The translations under genes were made by a program, and so were the position numbers. DNA of 64,000 nucleotides from assembly GCF_019285515.1 (NCBI RefSeq), contig NZ_CP079095.1, forward strand, positions 868,001 through 932,000, in the 5' to 3' direction. Source of the DNA: Methylococcus sp. Mc7 (GTDB lineage Bacteria; Pseudomonadota; Gammaproteobacteria; Methylococcales; Methylococcaceae). Below the pieces are notes generated by a model that was given only the letters and a program-made list of their open reading frames with translations, did not search any database and was not told where the DNA came from. Positions 54,594 to 64,000 of the stretch are shown piece by piece (position 1 is the first letter of the stretch; the number at the start of each line of letters is the position of its first letter).

Positions 54594-56057
54594 ATGCGTA
54601 TCGAACAAGAAGCGCTGACTTTCGATGACGTCCTGCTGGTTCCTGCGTATTCGAACGTGCTCCCCCGCGACGTCTCCCTGACCACCCGGCTCACCCGGGC
54701 CATTCCGCTGAACATCCCGCTGCTGTCGGCCGCCATGGACACGGTGACCGAAGCCAGGCTCGCCATCACCATCGCCCAGGAAGGCGGCATCGGCATCATC
54801 CACAAGAACATGACGGCGGAACGCCAGGCGGCGGAAGTCAGGAGCGTCAAAAAATACGAAAGCGGCGTGATCAAGGAACCGATCACCGTGCCGCCGACCG
54901 CGACCATCCGCGAGGTCATGGAGCTGACGCGTGCCCGCAACATCTCCGGCGTTCCCGTGGTGGACGGCGACGAACTGGTCGGCATCGTCACCGCCCGGGA
55001 CTTGCGTTTCGAAACCCGCTACGACGAACCCGTCACCAAGGCGATGACGCCGAAGGAACGCCTGATCACGGTGCAGGAAGGCGCCAGCAAGGAGGAGGCC
55101 ATCCGACTGCTGCACCAGCACCGCATCGAGAAGATCCTGGTGGTCAACGAAGCCTTCCAGCTCCGCGGCATGATCACGGTGAAAGACATCCAGAAGTCCA
55201 AGGACTACCCGCAGGCCTGCAAGGACGAGTTCGAACGCCTGCGGGTGGGCGCAGCCGTCGGCACAGGCGCCGGCACCGAAGAGCGGGTCGAGGCGCTGGT
55301 CGAAGCCGGCGTCGACGTGATCGTGGTCGATACCGCCCACGGGCATTCCCAGGGCGTGCTGGACCGGGTGCGCTGGGTCAAGAGCCGCTTCCCGCAGGTC
55401 CAGGTGATCGGCGGCAACATCGCCACCGGCACCGCCGCACGGGCGCTGGCGGAAGCCGGTGCCGACGCGGTCAAGGTCGGCATCGGCCCCGGCTCCATCT
55501 GCACCACCCGCATCATCGCCGGCGTCGGCGTACCGCAGATCACCGCAGTCTCCAATGTCGCCCAGGCCCTGGCCGGCACCGGCATTCCCGTCATCGCCGA
55601 CGGCGGCATCCGCTATTCGGGCGACGTCGCCAAGGCCATCGCCGCCGGCGCCCACTGCGTGATGATCGGCGGGCTGTTCGCCGGCACCGAAGAGTCGCCC
55701 GGCGAAGTCGAGCTGTACCAGGGCCGCTCCTACAAGGCCTACCGCGGCATGGGTTCGATGGGCGCCATGGCCCAACAGCAAGGCTCCAGCGACCGCTATT
55801 TCCAGGACAGCACCGAGGCCGAAAAACTGGTGCCCGAAGGCATCGAAGGCCGGGTCCCGCACAAGGGCAGCCTCATCGCCATCCTCCACCAGCTCGTGGG
55901 CGGCGTCCGCGCCTCCATGGGCTACACCGGCTGCCGTACCATCGAAGAAATGCGCGAGCACGCCAACTTCGTCCGGGTGACCACGGCCGGCATGCGCGAA
56001 AGCCATGTGCACGACGTGACCATCACCAAGGAAGCGCCGAACTACCGCCTCGACTGA
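54594..56057 (+). CDS. guaB: Inosine-5'-monophosphate dehydrogenase
   Basis: IMPDH turns IMP into XMP with NAD+, the limiting step to GMP. The 487-residue protein has the TIM barrel ([20 protein letters not shown]), two CBS domains (about residues 93-205), the catalytic loop [20 protein letters not shown] with the active-site Cys, the phosphate-binding [20 protein letters not shown] and the flap [10 protein letters not shown]. Its start is fixed by the conserved [13 protein letters not shown]. It is followed 21 bp later by guaA. Confidence 0.97.
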   Translation: MRIEQEALTFDDVLLVPAYSNVLPRDVSLTTRLTRAIPLNIPLLSAAMDTVTEARLAITIAQEGGIGIIHKNMTAERQAAEVRSVKKYESGVIKEPITVPPTATIREVMELTRARNISGVPVVDGDELVGIVTARDLRFETRYDEPVTKAMTPKERLITVQEGASKEEAIRLLHQHRIEKILVVNEAFQLRGMITVKDIQKSKDYPQACKDEFERLRVGAAVGTGAGTEERVEALVEAGVDVIVVDTAHGHSQGVLDRVRWVKSRFPQVQVIGGNIATGTAARALAEAGADAVKVGIGPGSICTTRIIAGVGVPQITAVSNVAQALAGTGIPVIADGGIRYSGDVAKAIAAGAHCVMIGGLFAGTEESPGEVELYQGRSYKAYRGMGSMGAMAQQQGSSDRYFQDSTEAEKLVPEGIEGRVPHKGSLIAILHQLVGGVRASMGYTGCRTIEEMREHANFVRVTTAGMRESHVHDVTITKEAPNYRLD

Positions 56058-56078
56058 TCCCGGACCCCGCGAACCCCG

Positions 56079-57653
56079 ATGACCGACATCCACGCCCAAA
56101 AAATCCTGATCCTGGATTTCGGCTCCCAATACACCCAGCTCATCGCGCGGCGGGTGCGGGAACTCGGGGTCTACAGCGAAATTCATCCCTACGACTGCGG
56201 CGACGGTTTCATCGCCGAATTCGCCCCGCAAGGCATCATCCTGTCCGGCGGACCCGAAAGCGTCACCGGCACGGACACGCCCCGCGCCCCGGCCTCGGTG
56301 TTCACGCGCGGCGTACCGGTGCTCGGCATCTGCTACGGCATGCAAACCATGGCGGCCCAGCTCGGCGGCAAGGTGGAAGCCGTCGAACACCGCGAATTCG
56401 GCTACGCCCAGGTCCGCGCCCGCGGCCACTCGCAGCTCCTGAACGAGATCGAGGACCACACCACCCCCGAAGGCTACGGGCTGCTCGACGTGTGGATGAG
56501 CCACGGCGACCAGGTCGTCGGGCTGCCGCCCGGCTTCAAGCTGATCGCCAGCACCGAGAGCGCGCCCATCGCCGGCATGGCGGACGAGGAACGCCGGTTC
56601 TACGCACTGCAGTTCCATCCGGAAGTGACCCACACCCGCCAGGGCAAGCGCATCCTGGAACGCTTCGTGCGCAAGCTGTGCCGGTGCGAGGCCCGCTGGA
56701 CCACGGGCAACATCATCGAAGACGCCATCGCCAAGGTGCGGACCAAGGTCGGCGCCGAACGCGTGGTGCTCGGCCTGTCCGGCGGCGTGGACTCGTCCGT
56801 GGTCGCCGCCCTGCTGCAGCATGCCATCGGCGAACAACTGACCTGCGTGTTCGTCGACACCGGACTGCTGCGCCTCAACGAAGGCGACCAGGTCATGGCC
56901 ACTTTCGCCGAGCACATGGGCGTGCGGGTGATCCGGGTCAACGCCGAAGGCCGCTTCCTGAATGCCTTGCAAGGCGTTGCCGACCCCGAGGACAAACGCA
57001 AGATCATCGGCCGCCTGTTCGTGGAAATCTTCGACGAAGAGGCCGCGAAGATCGAAGACGCCCGCTGGCTGGCGCAGGGCACGATCTACCCCGACGTGAT
57101 CGAATCCGCCGGCTCCAAGACCGGCAAGGCGCACGTCATCAAGTCCCACCACAACGTGGGCGGCCTGCCGGAAACCATGAACCTGCGGCTGGTCGAGCCG
57201 CTGCGCGAGCTGTTCAAGGACGAGGTCCGCCAGATCGGCCTCGAACTCGGCCTGCCGTACGAGATGGTCTACCGCCATCCCTTCCCCGGGCCAGGCCTCG
57301 GCGTGCGCATCCTCGGCGAGGTGAGGAAAGCATACGCCGACCTCCTGCGCCGCGCCGACGCCATCTTCATCGAAGAACTCTACCGCCACGACCTGTACGA
57401 CAAGGTCAGCCAGGCCTTCGCCGTCTTCCTGCCGGTGAAATCGGTCGGCGTCATGGGCGACGGCCGCCGCTACGACTACGTGATCGCGCTGCGCGCGGTG
57501 GAAACCGTCGACTTCATGACCGCCCGCTGGGCCCACCTGCCCTACGACTTCCTCGACCTCGTCTCGCGCCGCATCATCAACGAAATCCCCGGTATCTCCC
57601 GGGTCACCTACGACATCTCGGGGAAACCGCCGGCGACGATCGAGTGGGAATGA
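56079..57653 (+). CDS. guaA: GMP synthase (glutamine-hydrolysing)
   Basis: GuaA aminates XMP to GMP. The 524-residue protein has a class I glutamine amidotransferase domain ([20 protein letters not shown]; nucleophile Cys in [22 protein letters not shown]) and an ATP pyrophosphatase domain with the P-loop [16 protein letters not shown], ending with the dimerisation domain ([17 protein letters not shown]). The guaA 3' end is a known insertion point of genomic islands in several bacteria, and a defence cassette follows here. Confidence 0.97.
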   Translation: MTDIHAQKILILDFGSQYTQLIARRVRELGVYSEIHPYDCGDGFIAEFAPQGIILSGGPESVTGTDTPRAPASVFTRGVPVLGICYGMQTMAAQLGGKVEAVEHREFGYAQVRARGHSQLLNEIEDHTTPEGYGLLDVWMSHGDQVVGLPPGFKLIASTESAPIAGMADEERRFYALQFHPEVTHTRQGKRILERFVRKLCRCEARWTTGNIIEDAIAKVRTKVGAERVVLGLSGGVDSSVVAALLQHAIGEQLTCVFVDTGLLRLNEGDQVMATFAEHMGVRVIRVNAEGRFLNALQGVADPEDKRKIIGRLFVEIFDEEAAKIEDARWLAQGTIYPDVIESAGSKTGKAHVIKSHHNVGGLPETMNLRLVEPLRELFKDEVRQIGLELGLPYEMVYRHPFPGPGLGVRILGEVRKAYADLLRRADAIFIEELYRHDLYDKVSQAFAVFLPVKSVGVMGDGRRYDYVIALRAVETVDFMTARWAHLPYDFLDLVSRRIINEIPGISRVTYDISGKPPATIEWE

Positions 57654-57741
57654 TGAGGGAACGGGAGACGGCCCGGCTACCGCACCACGGAAAATCGGAG
57701 CGACTTCGCATAGGGAACGCTCTGTCGAAAGAGAAGCATTC

Positions 57742-60195
57742 ATGAACGACAAATCGACCAAACCGCGAGGCAGCAGGACGACCAAGCCGCCCAAGGATCC
57801 GAGGCTGTCCCGGACGCATGCGCCGCCGGAGCTTTCCGCCGTTGAATGGCAACGCGCATTGCGCCGCCAGTTCGGCCGCGAACAGGCGTTCGGGATGGAG
57901 AATATCGGCACGGAACCGTTTTTTTCCGAGTTTCGCGTCTCCAACCCACAGTCGAAGAGCAGCTACCGGGTGGCGATACGCGGCGGACGGCCGGGCGACA
58001 ATCATTGCGCCTGTCCCGATTACGCCACCAACGAACTGGGCACCTGCAAGCACATCGAATTCGTTCTCGCGCAACTGGAAAAGAAGCGCGGCGCCAAGGC
58101 GGCTTTCGCGCGCGGCTACCATCCCCCCTTCTCCGAGCTGTACCTGCGCAACGACGGCGGACGCACGGTCCATTTTCGTGCCGGAACGGATTGTCCGCCG
58201 GCCATAGCGAAGGCGGCCGCGCGGCTGTTCGACCCCGCCCAAGCTTGGGTTCTGCCGCCGGAAATGTTCGGCGAACTGGAGCGTTTCGTCACCGCCGTGG
58301 GCGAGAGCGGCCACGAGTTGCGCGCCTACGACGATGCCCTCGATTTCATCGCCGGCCGGCGCGACGCCGAACGGCGCGCGGCGGCACTGGACGACATCTT
58401 CCGTCACGGCATTGACGACCCCTCGCTGAAGAAGCTGCTCAAGGTGCCGCTGTATCCGTACCAGGCGGAAGGCGCGCTGTTCGCCGTCCGTGCGGGCAGG
58501 GCGCTGATCGGCGACGAGATGGGCCTGGGCAAGACCATCCAGGCCATCGCTGCCGCCGAAATCCTGGCCCGGCATTTTGGCGTATCGAAAGTGCTGGTGA
58601 TCTGTCCGACCTCGCTCAAGTACCAGTGGCAAAGCGAGATCGCGCGCTTTTCCGGGCGCGAATCGCGCGTCATGGGGGGAACGCGGGCGCAGCGCCAGAA
58701 AGACTATGGACAGGACGATTTCTGCAAAATCACCAACTATGAAAAGCTCCAGCCCGACCTCGATCTGATCACCGCCTGGGCGCCGGAACTGGTGATCGTC
58801 GACGAGGCGCAGCGGGTGAAGAACTGGAACACGATCGCCGCCCGCGCCCTGAAACGCATCGACAGTCCCTACGCCGTAGTGCTCACCGGCACGCCGCTGG
58901 AAAACAAGCTGGAGGAACTCGTCTCCATCGTCCAGTTCGTCGACCAGCATCGCCTGGGCCCCACCTGGAAGCTGCTGCACGAGCACCAGGTGAAGGACGA
59001 GGGAGGGCGAGTCACTGGCTACACCGGCCTGGAAAAAGTCGGCCAGACGCTGGCGCCGATCATGATCCGCCGCCGCAAGTCCGAAGTCCTGATGCAGTTG
59101 CCCGAACGCACCGATCAGAACCTGCTGGTGCCGATGACGGAAATGCAGATGGCATACCACCAGGAAAACGCCGACATCGTGGCACAGATCGTCCACCGCT
59201 GGCGCAAGACGAAATTCCTTTCCGACAAGGACCAGCGGCGCCTCACCTGCGCCCTGCAGAACATGCGCATGTCCTGCAATAGCACCTACCTGCTGGATCG
59301 GGAGAGCGACCACGGCGTCAAGGCGGACGAACTGGCGGCGCTATTCGGCGACCTGTTCGAGCAGCCCGACGCCAAGGCCGTGGTATTTAGCCAATGGACA
59401 CGCACCCACGACATCGTGATCCGCCGGCTCGAAGCCCGCGGCATCGGCTATGTCAGCTTTCACGGCGGAGTACCCTCGGAAAAGCGTCCGGCGCTGGTGG
59501 AGCGCTTCCGGGACGATCCCGGCTGCAGAGTGTTTCTGTCCACCGATGCCGGCGCCACCGGTCTCAACCTGCAACACGCCTCGATCCTGGTGAACATGGA
59601 CCTGCCGTGGAATCCGGCGCTGCTCGAACAGCGCATTGCGCGGATTCACCGCATGGGCCAGCGGCGGCCGGTGCAGATCGTCAATTTCGTCGCCAAAGGC
59701 ACGATCGAAGAGGGCATGCTCTCGGTGCTGGCCTTCAAACGGTCCCTCTCGGCGGGCATACTCGACGGCGGCGCGGGGGAGATCTCGCTGGGCGGTTCGC
59801 GTCTCAACCGTTTCATGAAGGAGGTCGAGAGCGTCACCGGCCAGATGGGCGAGAGCGAGGCCGTGACGCCGGCCGAAGAGATGATCAACGCCGCGGCGCC
59901 GGCGACTACGCAGGTCCCGGAAGACAGGATGGCAAGCGTTGATGCCGCCGATGCGGCGCAAGCACCGCCGCCTGCCGGCGCCGATCCCTGGCAAGCCTTG
60001 GCCCAGGTTGGCGCCCAGTTGGTTTCCGCACTGGCGGCGGCCAGCGATCCCGACGCTCCGGCGCATCCATGGATCGAGCGGGATCCGGCAACCGGCGTGT
60101 GCAACCTCAAGGTACCGCTGCCGCCACCGGAAACGGCGAGACGACTCGCCGATGCGTTTTCGATTCTGGCGGGCGCGTTGCCAGAGAGGGCATGA
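57742..60195 (+). CDS. SNF2-family helicase with SWIM zinc finger
   Basis: The 817-residue protein has an N-terminal SWIM zinc finger (C89, C91, C102 and H104 in CACPDYATNELGTCKH) and then a SNF2 ATPase: motif I IGDEMGLGKTIQAIAA near residue 256, motif II IVDEAQRVKNW near 352, motif III-like VVLTGTPLENKLEELVSIVQ, and the C-terminal helicase lobe (VFLSTDAGATGLNLQHASIL, RIHRMGQRRPVQIVNFV). The last 110 residues are an Ala/Pro-rich extension. Its stop overlaps the next start by 4 bp (ATGA), so it belongs to the following defence operon. SNF2 proteins move on duplex DNA without strand separation. Confidence 0.92.
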   Translation: MNDKSTKPRGSRTTKPPKDPRLSRTHAPPELSAVEWQRALRRQFGREQAFGMENIGTEPFFSEFRVSNPQSKSSYRVAIRGGRPGDNHCACPDYATNELGTCKHIEFVLAQLEKKRGAKAAFARGYHPPFSELYLRNDGGRTVHFRAGTDCPPAIAKAAARLFDPAQAWVLPPEMFGELERFVTAVGESGHELRAYDDALDFIAGRRDAERRAAALDDIFRHGIDDPSLKKLLKVPLYPYQAEGALFAVRAGRALIGDEMGLGKTIQAIAAAEILARHFGVSKVLVICPTSLKYQWQSEIARFSGRESRVMGGTRAQRQKDYGQDDFCKITNYEKLQPDLDLITAWAPELVIVDEAQRVKNWNTIAARALKRIDSPYAVVLTGTPLENKLEELVSIVQFVDQHRLGPTWKLLHEHQVKDEGGRVTGYTGLEKVGQTLAPIMIRRRKSEVLMQLPERTDQNLLVPMTEMQMAYHQENADIVAQIVHRWRKTKFLSDKDQRRLTCALQNMRMSCNSTYLLDRESDHGVKADELAALFGDLFEQPDAKAVVFSQWTRTHDIVIRRLEARGIGYVSFHGGVPSEKRPALVERFRDDPGCRVFLSTDAGATGLNLQHASILVNMDLPWNPALLEQRIARIHRMGQRRPVQIVNFVAKGTIEEGMLSVLAFKRSLSAGILDGGAGEISLGGSRLNRFMKEVESVTGQMGESEAVTPAEEMINAAAPATTQVPEDRMASVDAADAAQAPPPAGADPWQALAQVGAQLVSALAAASDPDAPAHPWIERDPATGVCNLKVPLPPPETARRLADAFSILAGALPERA

Positions 60196-61763
60196 ACACC
60201 TCCCCCTGCCACCGCGAACTCTTCCGCCATGTCAGCGCCGACAAGGCCGCATTTTACCGCGCCATCATGGAGGTTTTCGCCGCAGCCAAGCGCCAGTTCC
60301 GCCCCTATCTGCGGCCCGACGAGGTGTTGCGCGAAGCGGCCTGGCCGAGCGATCCGCCCGCCCTGGAGGAAGTGCGGGCGGCGCTCGCGCAGTTGGTGGA
60401 ATGGGGCAACCTCGAATCCCAGCCGGATACGGCCCGGGTGGCCAGCATCGACGACTTCTATCTGGCCCGCTTCCTCTACCGGCTCTCCCACGGCGGCGAA
60501 GCGGTGGAATCGGCGCTGGCGGCCTTCGCCCAGGCCCTCGGGCGCCGCGGCGAGTTGCAGAGCGTCGCCCTGGAGGACATCCACGCCCGCCTCGAAGCCT
60601 TGATCGCGCTGGCCGCCGACAGCGCGCCGGACGACGCCAAGGTGCACGAAGTGCTGCGCGACTTGGTACGCGTGTTCGAGGATCTGGCCGAGAACGCCCA
60701 GGCTTTCATGGCCGGCATCGTCCGCAGCGTGGAAATCCAGCAGGCCGAGGCGCAAGCCGTGGTCGGCTTCAAGAAACGGCTGATCGACTATCTGGAGCGC
60801 TTCATCGGCGACCTGGTGAGCCGTTCCGGCGCCATCGCTCAGCGCATCAAGGCGCTCGACTCCCGCATCGACGCCTTGCTGTGGCAGGCGGCGAACCGCG
60901 AGGCGCGCGACATCGCCCCCGGCGACGTTCGCGAGCAGGCCGGCGCACTGCAGGCCCGCGTCGATGCCTGGCGTGAACGCTGGCGCGGTCTGCGCCTGTG
61001 GTTCGTCTCGGACGGCCACGGCCCGGCCCAAGCGGAGGCCTTGCGCGCCAAGGCCCGGGCGGCGATTCCCCAGTTGCTCGCCGCCATCGCCGCCGTCAAT
61101 GAGCGCCGCAGCGGACGCAGCGACCGTTCGGCGGACTTCCGGGTACTCGCCCGCTGGTTTGCGGATTGCGCCGACGATGGCCAGGCCCACCGCCTGGCGC
61201 GGGCCGCCTTCGCCCTCAACCCGGCGCGTCATCTGTCGCTGCTGGCCGCCACAGAGGTGCCGGCGACGACCCCCTGGGCCGATGCGCCGGCCGTCGCAAT
61301 CCATCCGCGCCTGCGCGAGTACGGCACGGCGGCGGTACGCGGCACCGCCCCCAAGGTTACGAACCGCGATGCCGGGCGGGCGGCGCTGGCACGCCTGGCG
61401 GCGGCCGAGCACCGCCAGGTGGAAGCGGCCCGTGCCCGGCTGGCGACGGGCACGGTCTGCCGCCTGTCGGAGCTCGGCCGGCTCGACCCGCACGAATTCG
61501 ATCTGTTCCTCGCCGTGCTCGGCGAGGCGCTGGCGAGCCAGTCGTCGCCGGACGAAACGGTGGCGCGCACCACATCCGACGGCCTTCTTCACATCCGCCT
61601 CGAGCCATTGGGCGAAGCGTCCCAGGCCGTGATCGAAACGGATCTGGGCGTCTTTTCCGGGCGCGACCACCGGATCACCATCACCCCCGAAGGAAACGCC
61701 GGGCCTTCCCACGTTTCCTCGCCCTCTTCGGGGGACGGATTACGCCAGGTATCGAACGCATAA
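60192..61763 (+). CDS. DUF2397 protein, JetA-like subunit of a type II Wadjet system
   Basis: The 523-residue protein has the DUF2397 (TIGR02677-type) pattern: LFRHVSADKAAFYRAIMEVF, then EVRAALAQLVEWGNLESQPD (winged-helix part), YLARFLYRLSHGGEAVESAL and a long helical middle. JetA corresponds to the kleisin (MukF-like) partner of the SMC ATPase in Wadjet. It is translationally coupled at both ends, with an ATGA overlap before and a TAATG overlap after. Naming as Wadjet II relies on recalled family membership of DUF2397/2398/SbcC-like neighbours. Confidence 0.85.
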   Translation: MNTSPCHRELFRHVSADKAAFYRAIMEVFAAAKRQFRPYLRPDEVLREAAWPSDPPALEEVRAALAQLVEWGNLESQPDTARVASIDDFYLARFLYRLSHGGEAVESALAAFAQALGRRGELQSVALEDIHARLEALIALAADSAPDDAKVHEVLRDLVRVFEDLAENAQAFMAGIVRSVEIQQAEAQAVVGFKKRLIDYLERFIGDLVSRSGAIAQRIKALDSRIDALLWQAANREARDIAPGDVREQAGALQARVDAWRERWRGLRLWFVSDGHGPAQAEALRAKARAAIPQLLAAIAAVNERRSGRSDRSADFRVLARWFADCADDGQAHRLARAAFALNPARHLSLLAATEVPATTPWADAPAVAIHPRLREYGTAAVRGTAPKVTNRDAGRAALARLAAAEHRQVEAARARLATGTVCRLSELGRLDPHEFDLFLAVLGEALASQSSPDETVARTTSDGLLHIRLEPLGEASQAVIETDLGVFSGRDHRITITPEGNAGPSHVSSPSSGDGLRQVSNA

Positions 61764-63016
61764 TGCGCAAGCGGCGTTTGGAAAGCCACGCCATCGGCGA
61801 CCGCCAGGCGCAGCACCGTCAGGAGGAATACCGGGACGCCGTGCGTGCACTGCTCATGCGCCCGCTGATGACCAGCGATCATCCCAATTTCTCCGCCGTG
61901 CGCCGCCATGCGGACCGCCTGCGCACCTGGTTCGCGCGCGAAACCGGCTGGCCGCTCGCCATCGAACGCGACTGCGCGCGCCTCTACAAGCGGCCGGCCG
62001 ATTTGTCCGACGCCACGCGGGGACTGCCCGGCTTCGACCGCCGCCGCTACGTGCTGCTCTGTCTGGCCGCCGCCGTGCTGGAACGCGCCGAACCCCAGAT
62101 CACCTTGCGCGTGCTCGGCGACCGGCTGCTCATCCTGGCGGGCGAGCCGGCGCTCGCCGAGCGGGGATTCGCTTTCGGGCTGGAGAATGCCCACGAGCGC
62201 CGGGAACTCGTCGCCGTCTGCCGCGCCCTGCTCGACTGGGGCGTGATCGCGCGGGTAGCCGGTGACGAGGACGCCTATGTCCTGGGCCACGAGGGCCGCG
62301 GCGGCGACGCGCTCTACGACATCCACCGGCGCGTGCTCGCCGGGCTGCTCGCCGCGGTGCGCGGGCCATCCACCTGGGCGCCGGAAGACGTGCCGTGCGA
62401 CCTCGACCAGCGCCTCGCCGCCCTCGTCGCCGAACATCAGCCGGAAAGCGACGAAGGCCGGCGCACGGCGTTGCGACACCAGTTCTCGCGCCGCCTGCTC
62501 GACGATCCGGTGATCTATTTCGACGAGCTCGACGCCGAGAACCGCGCCTATTTCCTGAATCAGCGCGGCCTGCTGGCGACGCGCTTGTCCGAGGACAGCG
62601 GCCTCGTCGCCGAGCAGCGTGCCGAGGGCGTCGCGCTGGTGGATGAAACGGGTGACCTGACGGACGTCGCGCTGCCGGCCGAGGGTACCGAGTCCCACGT
62701 CACCCTGCTGGTGGCCAGGTTCCTCGCCAACCGCCGGCGCGAGAGCGGCGATGCGGTGACGGAAGCCGAAATCGTCGGCTTCATCCGTACGGCAGCGGCC
62801 CGTTATGGACAGTACTGGCGCAAATCGGCACGCGAGCCCGGCGGAGAACGGGAACTCACCAAGGTCGCCCTGAGCCGGCTGGCGATGTTGCGCCTGATCG
62901 GCCGGGAAGAGGACGCGGTGCATCCCCTGCCCGCCCTCGCCCGCATCGGCCTGGGCGAGGCGACCGTCAAGACGCAGGGCGGCGAGGAATCGATACAACT
63001 GGGCATGTTTCCATGA
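61763..63016 (+). CDS. DUF2398 protein, JetB-like subunit
   Basis: The 417-residue protein starts MRKRRLESHAIGDRQAQHRQ and has the DUF2398 (TIGR02678-type) pattern: RALLMRPLMTSDHPNFSAVR, RTWFARETGWPLAIERDCAR, LPGFDRRRYVLLCLAAAVLE and LDDPVIYFDELDAENRAYFL. JetB is the KITE (MukE-like) partner in type II Wadjet. The start overlaps the DUF2397 stop by one base, and the end overlaps the ATPase start by 4 bp. The open frame continues upstream to 61166 as a shadow of the previous gene. Confidence 0.87.
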   Translation: MRKRRLESHAIGDRQAQHRQEEYRDAVRALLMRPLMTSDHPNFSAVRRHADRLRTWFARETGWPLAIERDCARLYKRPADLSDATRGLPGFDRRRYVLLCLAAAVLERAEPQITLRVLGDRLLILAGEPALAERGFAFGLENAHERRELVAVCRALLDWGVIARVAGDEDAYVLGHEGRGGDALYDIHRRVLAGLLAAVRGPSTWAPEDVPCDLDQRLAALVAEHQPESDEGRRTALRHQFSRRLLDDPVIYFDELDAENRAYFLNQRGLLATRLSEDSGLVAEQRAEGVALVDETGDLTDVALPAEGTESHVTLLVARFLANRRRESGDAVTEAEIVGFIRTAAARYGQYWRKSAREPGGERELTKVALSRLAMLRLIGREEDAVHPLPALARIGLGEATVKTQGGEESIQLGMFP

Positions 63017-64000
63017 ACGCGATCGCCCTCCCGCAACCGGCGCTTGCCCGCTGGCAGCCCCTGCGCCTGGGTCTCGTGGATCTCTACCTCTACGACAGCG
63101 AAGAATTCTGGTTCCGCAACGGCCGCCTGCTGTTGCGCGGCAACAATGGCACCGGCAAGTCGAAGGTCCTGTCGCTGACACTGCCGTTCCTCTTCGACGC
63201 CCAGATCAAGCCATCGCGCATCGAGCCCGACGGCGATCCCGGCAAGAAGATGGCCTGGAACCTGCTCATGGGCAAGCACGAGCGGCGCACCGGCTACGTC
63301 TGGGCGGAGTTCGGCCGCCGCGGCGAAGACGGCCGCGCCCACTTCGTCACCCTCGGCTGCGGCCTGTCGGCGGTGGCGGCCCGGCAGCAGATCGATGCCT
63401 GGTACTTCGTTGCCGACGACACACGCGTCGGAGAAAGTCTGTGGCTCACCAGTCCGCAGGGTGTCGTGCTGAGCCGGGAACGCCTGCAGGAGGCCCTCGG
63501 CGCCCGCGGCCAGGTGTTCCCCAGTGCGGAAGCCTATCGCCGGGCAGTGGACGAACGGCTGTTCCGGCTGGGCGCCGCCCGCTACCTGGCGCTCATGGAC
63601 ACCCTGATCCAGTTGCGGCAGCCGCAGCTTTCCAAGCGCCCCGACGAGGCGAACCTGTCGGAAGCACTCACCGAGGCGCTGCCGCCGCTGCCCGCCGAGC
63701 TGCTCGGCGACGTCGCCGATGCCTTGAACCAACTGGAGGAATACCGCCAAGAACTCGAAAGCTTCGATGCGCTCGCCAAGGCCGTCGGGCAGTTCAACCA
63801 GCGCTATCGCGTCTATGCCCGCATCAACGCCCGGCGCGAGGCGGGCAAGCTGCGCGCCGCCCAGACCGAGTTCGACAAGGCCAGCCAGGCGTTGAACGAC
63901 GCCAAGGAAAAGCTGGCGGCGGCACAGGCGGAAGAGAGCCGACAGACATCCCGCCACGACGAGTTGGCGAGCAAGCTGACGCGTACCCGCGCCGCCTACG
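63013..64000 (+). CDS. SbcC/SMC-like ATPase, JetC-like subunit, cut by the window edge
   Basis: The visible 329 residues begin MNAIALPQPALARWQPLRLG, then LVDLYLYDSEEFWFRNGRLL and the Walker A motif LLRGNNGTGKSKVLSL at about residues 40-55. This is the ATPase head of the family TIGR02680, with a coiled coil starting near residue 280 (REAGKLRAAQTEFDKASQAL, NDAKEKLAAAQAEESRQT). In Wadjet the JetC dimer extrudes DNA loops, and JetD, a topoisomerase-VI-like nuclease, cuts small circles. JetD (DUF2399 type) would be expected just beyond base 64000. Confidence 0.88.
   Translation, partial: MNAIALPQPALARWQPLRLGLVDLYLYDSEEFWFRNGRLLLRGNNGTGKSKVLSLTLPFLFDAQIKPSRIEPDGDPGKKMAWNLLMGKHERRTGYVWAEFGRRGEDGRAHFVTLGCGLSAVAARQQIDAWYFVADDTRVGESLWLTSPQGVVLSRERLQEALGARGQVFPSAEAYRRAVDERLFRLGAARYLALMDTLIQLRQPQLSKRPDEANLSEALTEALPPLPAELLGDVADALNQLEEYRQELESFDALAKAVGQFNQRYRVYARINARREAGKLRAAQTEFDKASQALNDAKEKLAAAQAEESRQTSRHDELASKLTRTRAAY

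Noticed and set aside
54537-57944. 1135-codon minus-strand frame across guaB and guaA
   Set aside because: Antisense shadow of two clear housekeeping genes, with Asp/His/Gly-rich unstructured composition.

Overview
The window is high-GC DNA that reads as a gammaproteobacterial methanotroph, most likely Methylococcus. The strongest evidence is an orphan particulate methane monooxygenase subunit gene (pmoC) and a lanthanide-type methanol dehydrogenase (xoxF, with a DYDG metal-site motif) plus its accessory genes. The gammaproteobacterial aroK-pilQPONM|mrcA arrangement and guaB-guaA agree with this. Coding density is high, both strands are used, and I saw no tRNA, rRNA or CRISPR array.

Layout: 0-5.5 kb is the type IV pilus assembly operon pilMNOPQ followed by aroK (cut by the window edge), divergent from mrcA (PBP1A). 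8.2-12.7 kb holds a small conserved gene, rpmE, exonuclease III, an AmpG-like transporter, a DUF1835 protein, a frameshifted DUF2335 membrane protein and a small gene. 12.7-16.7 kb is a methanethiol-oxidase-type (SBP56) gene in operon with one gene that fuses SCO1 and di-heme MauG domains; a divergent TetR gene and two copies of a palindrome suggest local control. 16.9-22.4 kb runs histidine kinase, response regulator, small Spy-like periplasmic protein, secreted sulfatase and an exported formylglycine-generating enzyme. 22.5-28 kb has hflKC, a SIMPL-domain protein, a lipoprotein, an aspartyl protease, a HugZ-like protein and repeats. 28.3-32.5 kb is a spore-coat-U/chaperone/usher fimbrial operon. 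prfB (with the programmed frameshift) and lysS follow.

35.2-42.5 kb is an accessory island rich in REP-like, tandem and inverted repeats. It carries four small secreted proteins. Each has a Sec signal followed at residues 40-43 by a leader-like motif, consensus L(S/T/N)(D/E)xx(M/L)Dx(I/V)TAG, and then low-complexity Ala/Ser/Gly/Tyr-rich sequence. Next come an exported C39 (double-glycine-type) peptidase and an outer-membrane barrel with an N-terminal coiled coil, a peptidase/pore pair that resembles FapD/FapF of functional-amyloid systems. Two further secreted proteins of unknown function complete it. I read this as a fap-like secretion or surface-polymer system with a different kind of substrate; it is the main candidate for something undescribed.

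42.6-50.8 kb is a C1-oxidation block: xoxJ, xoxF, a quinoprotein-associated metallo-hydrolase, a SoxYZ-like carrier, glgX and the orphan pmoC. 51-57.7 kb has a small membrane protein, a YgiQ-type radical SAM enzyme, an unknown membrane protein, guaB and guaA. Directly after guaA is a translationally coupled cassette: SNF2 helicase with SWIM zinc finger, DUF2397, DUF2398 and an SbcC/SMC-like ATPase that runs off the window. This matches a type II Wadjet anti-plasmid system with an added helicase.
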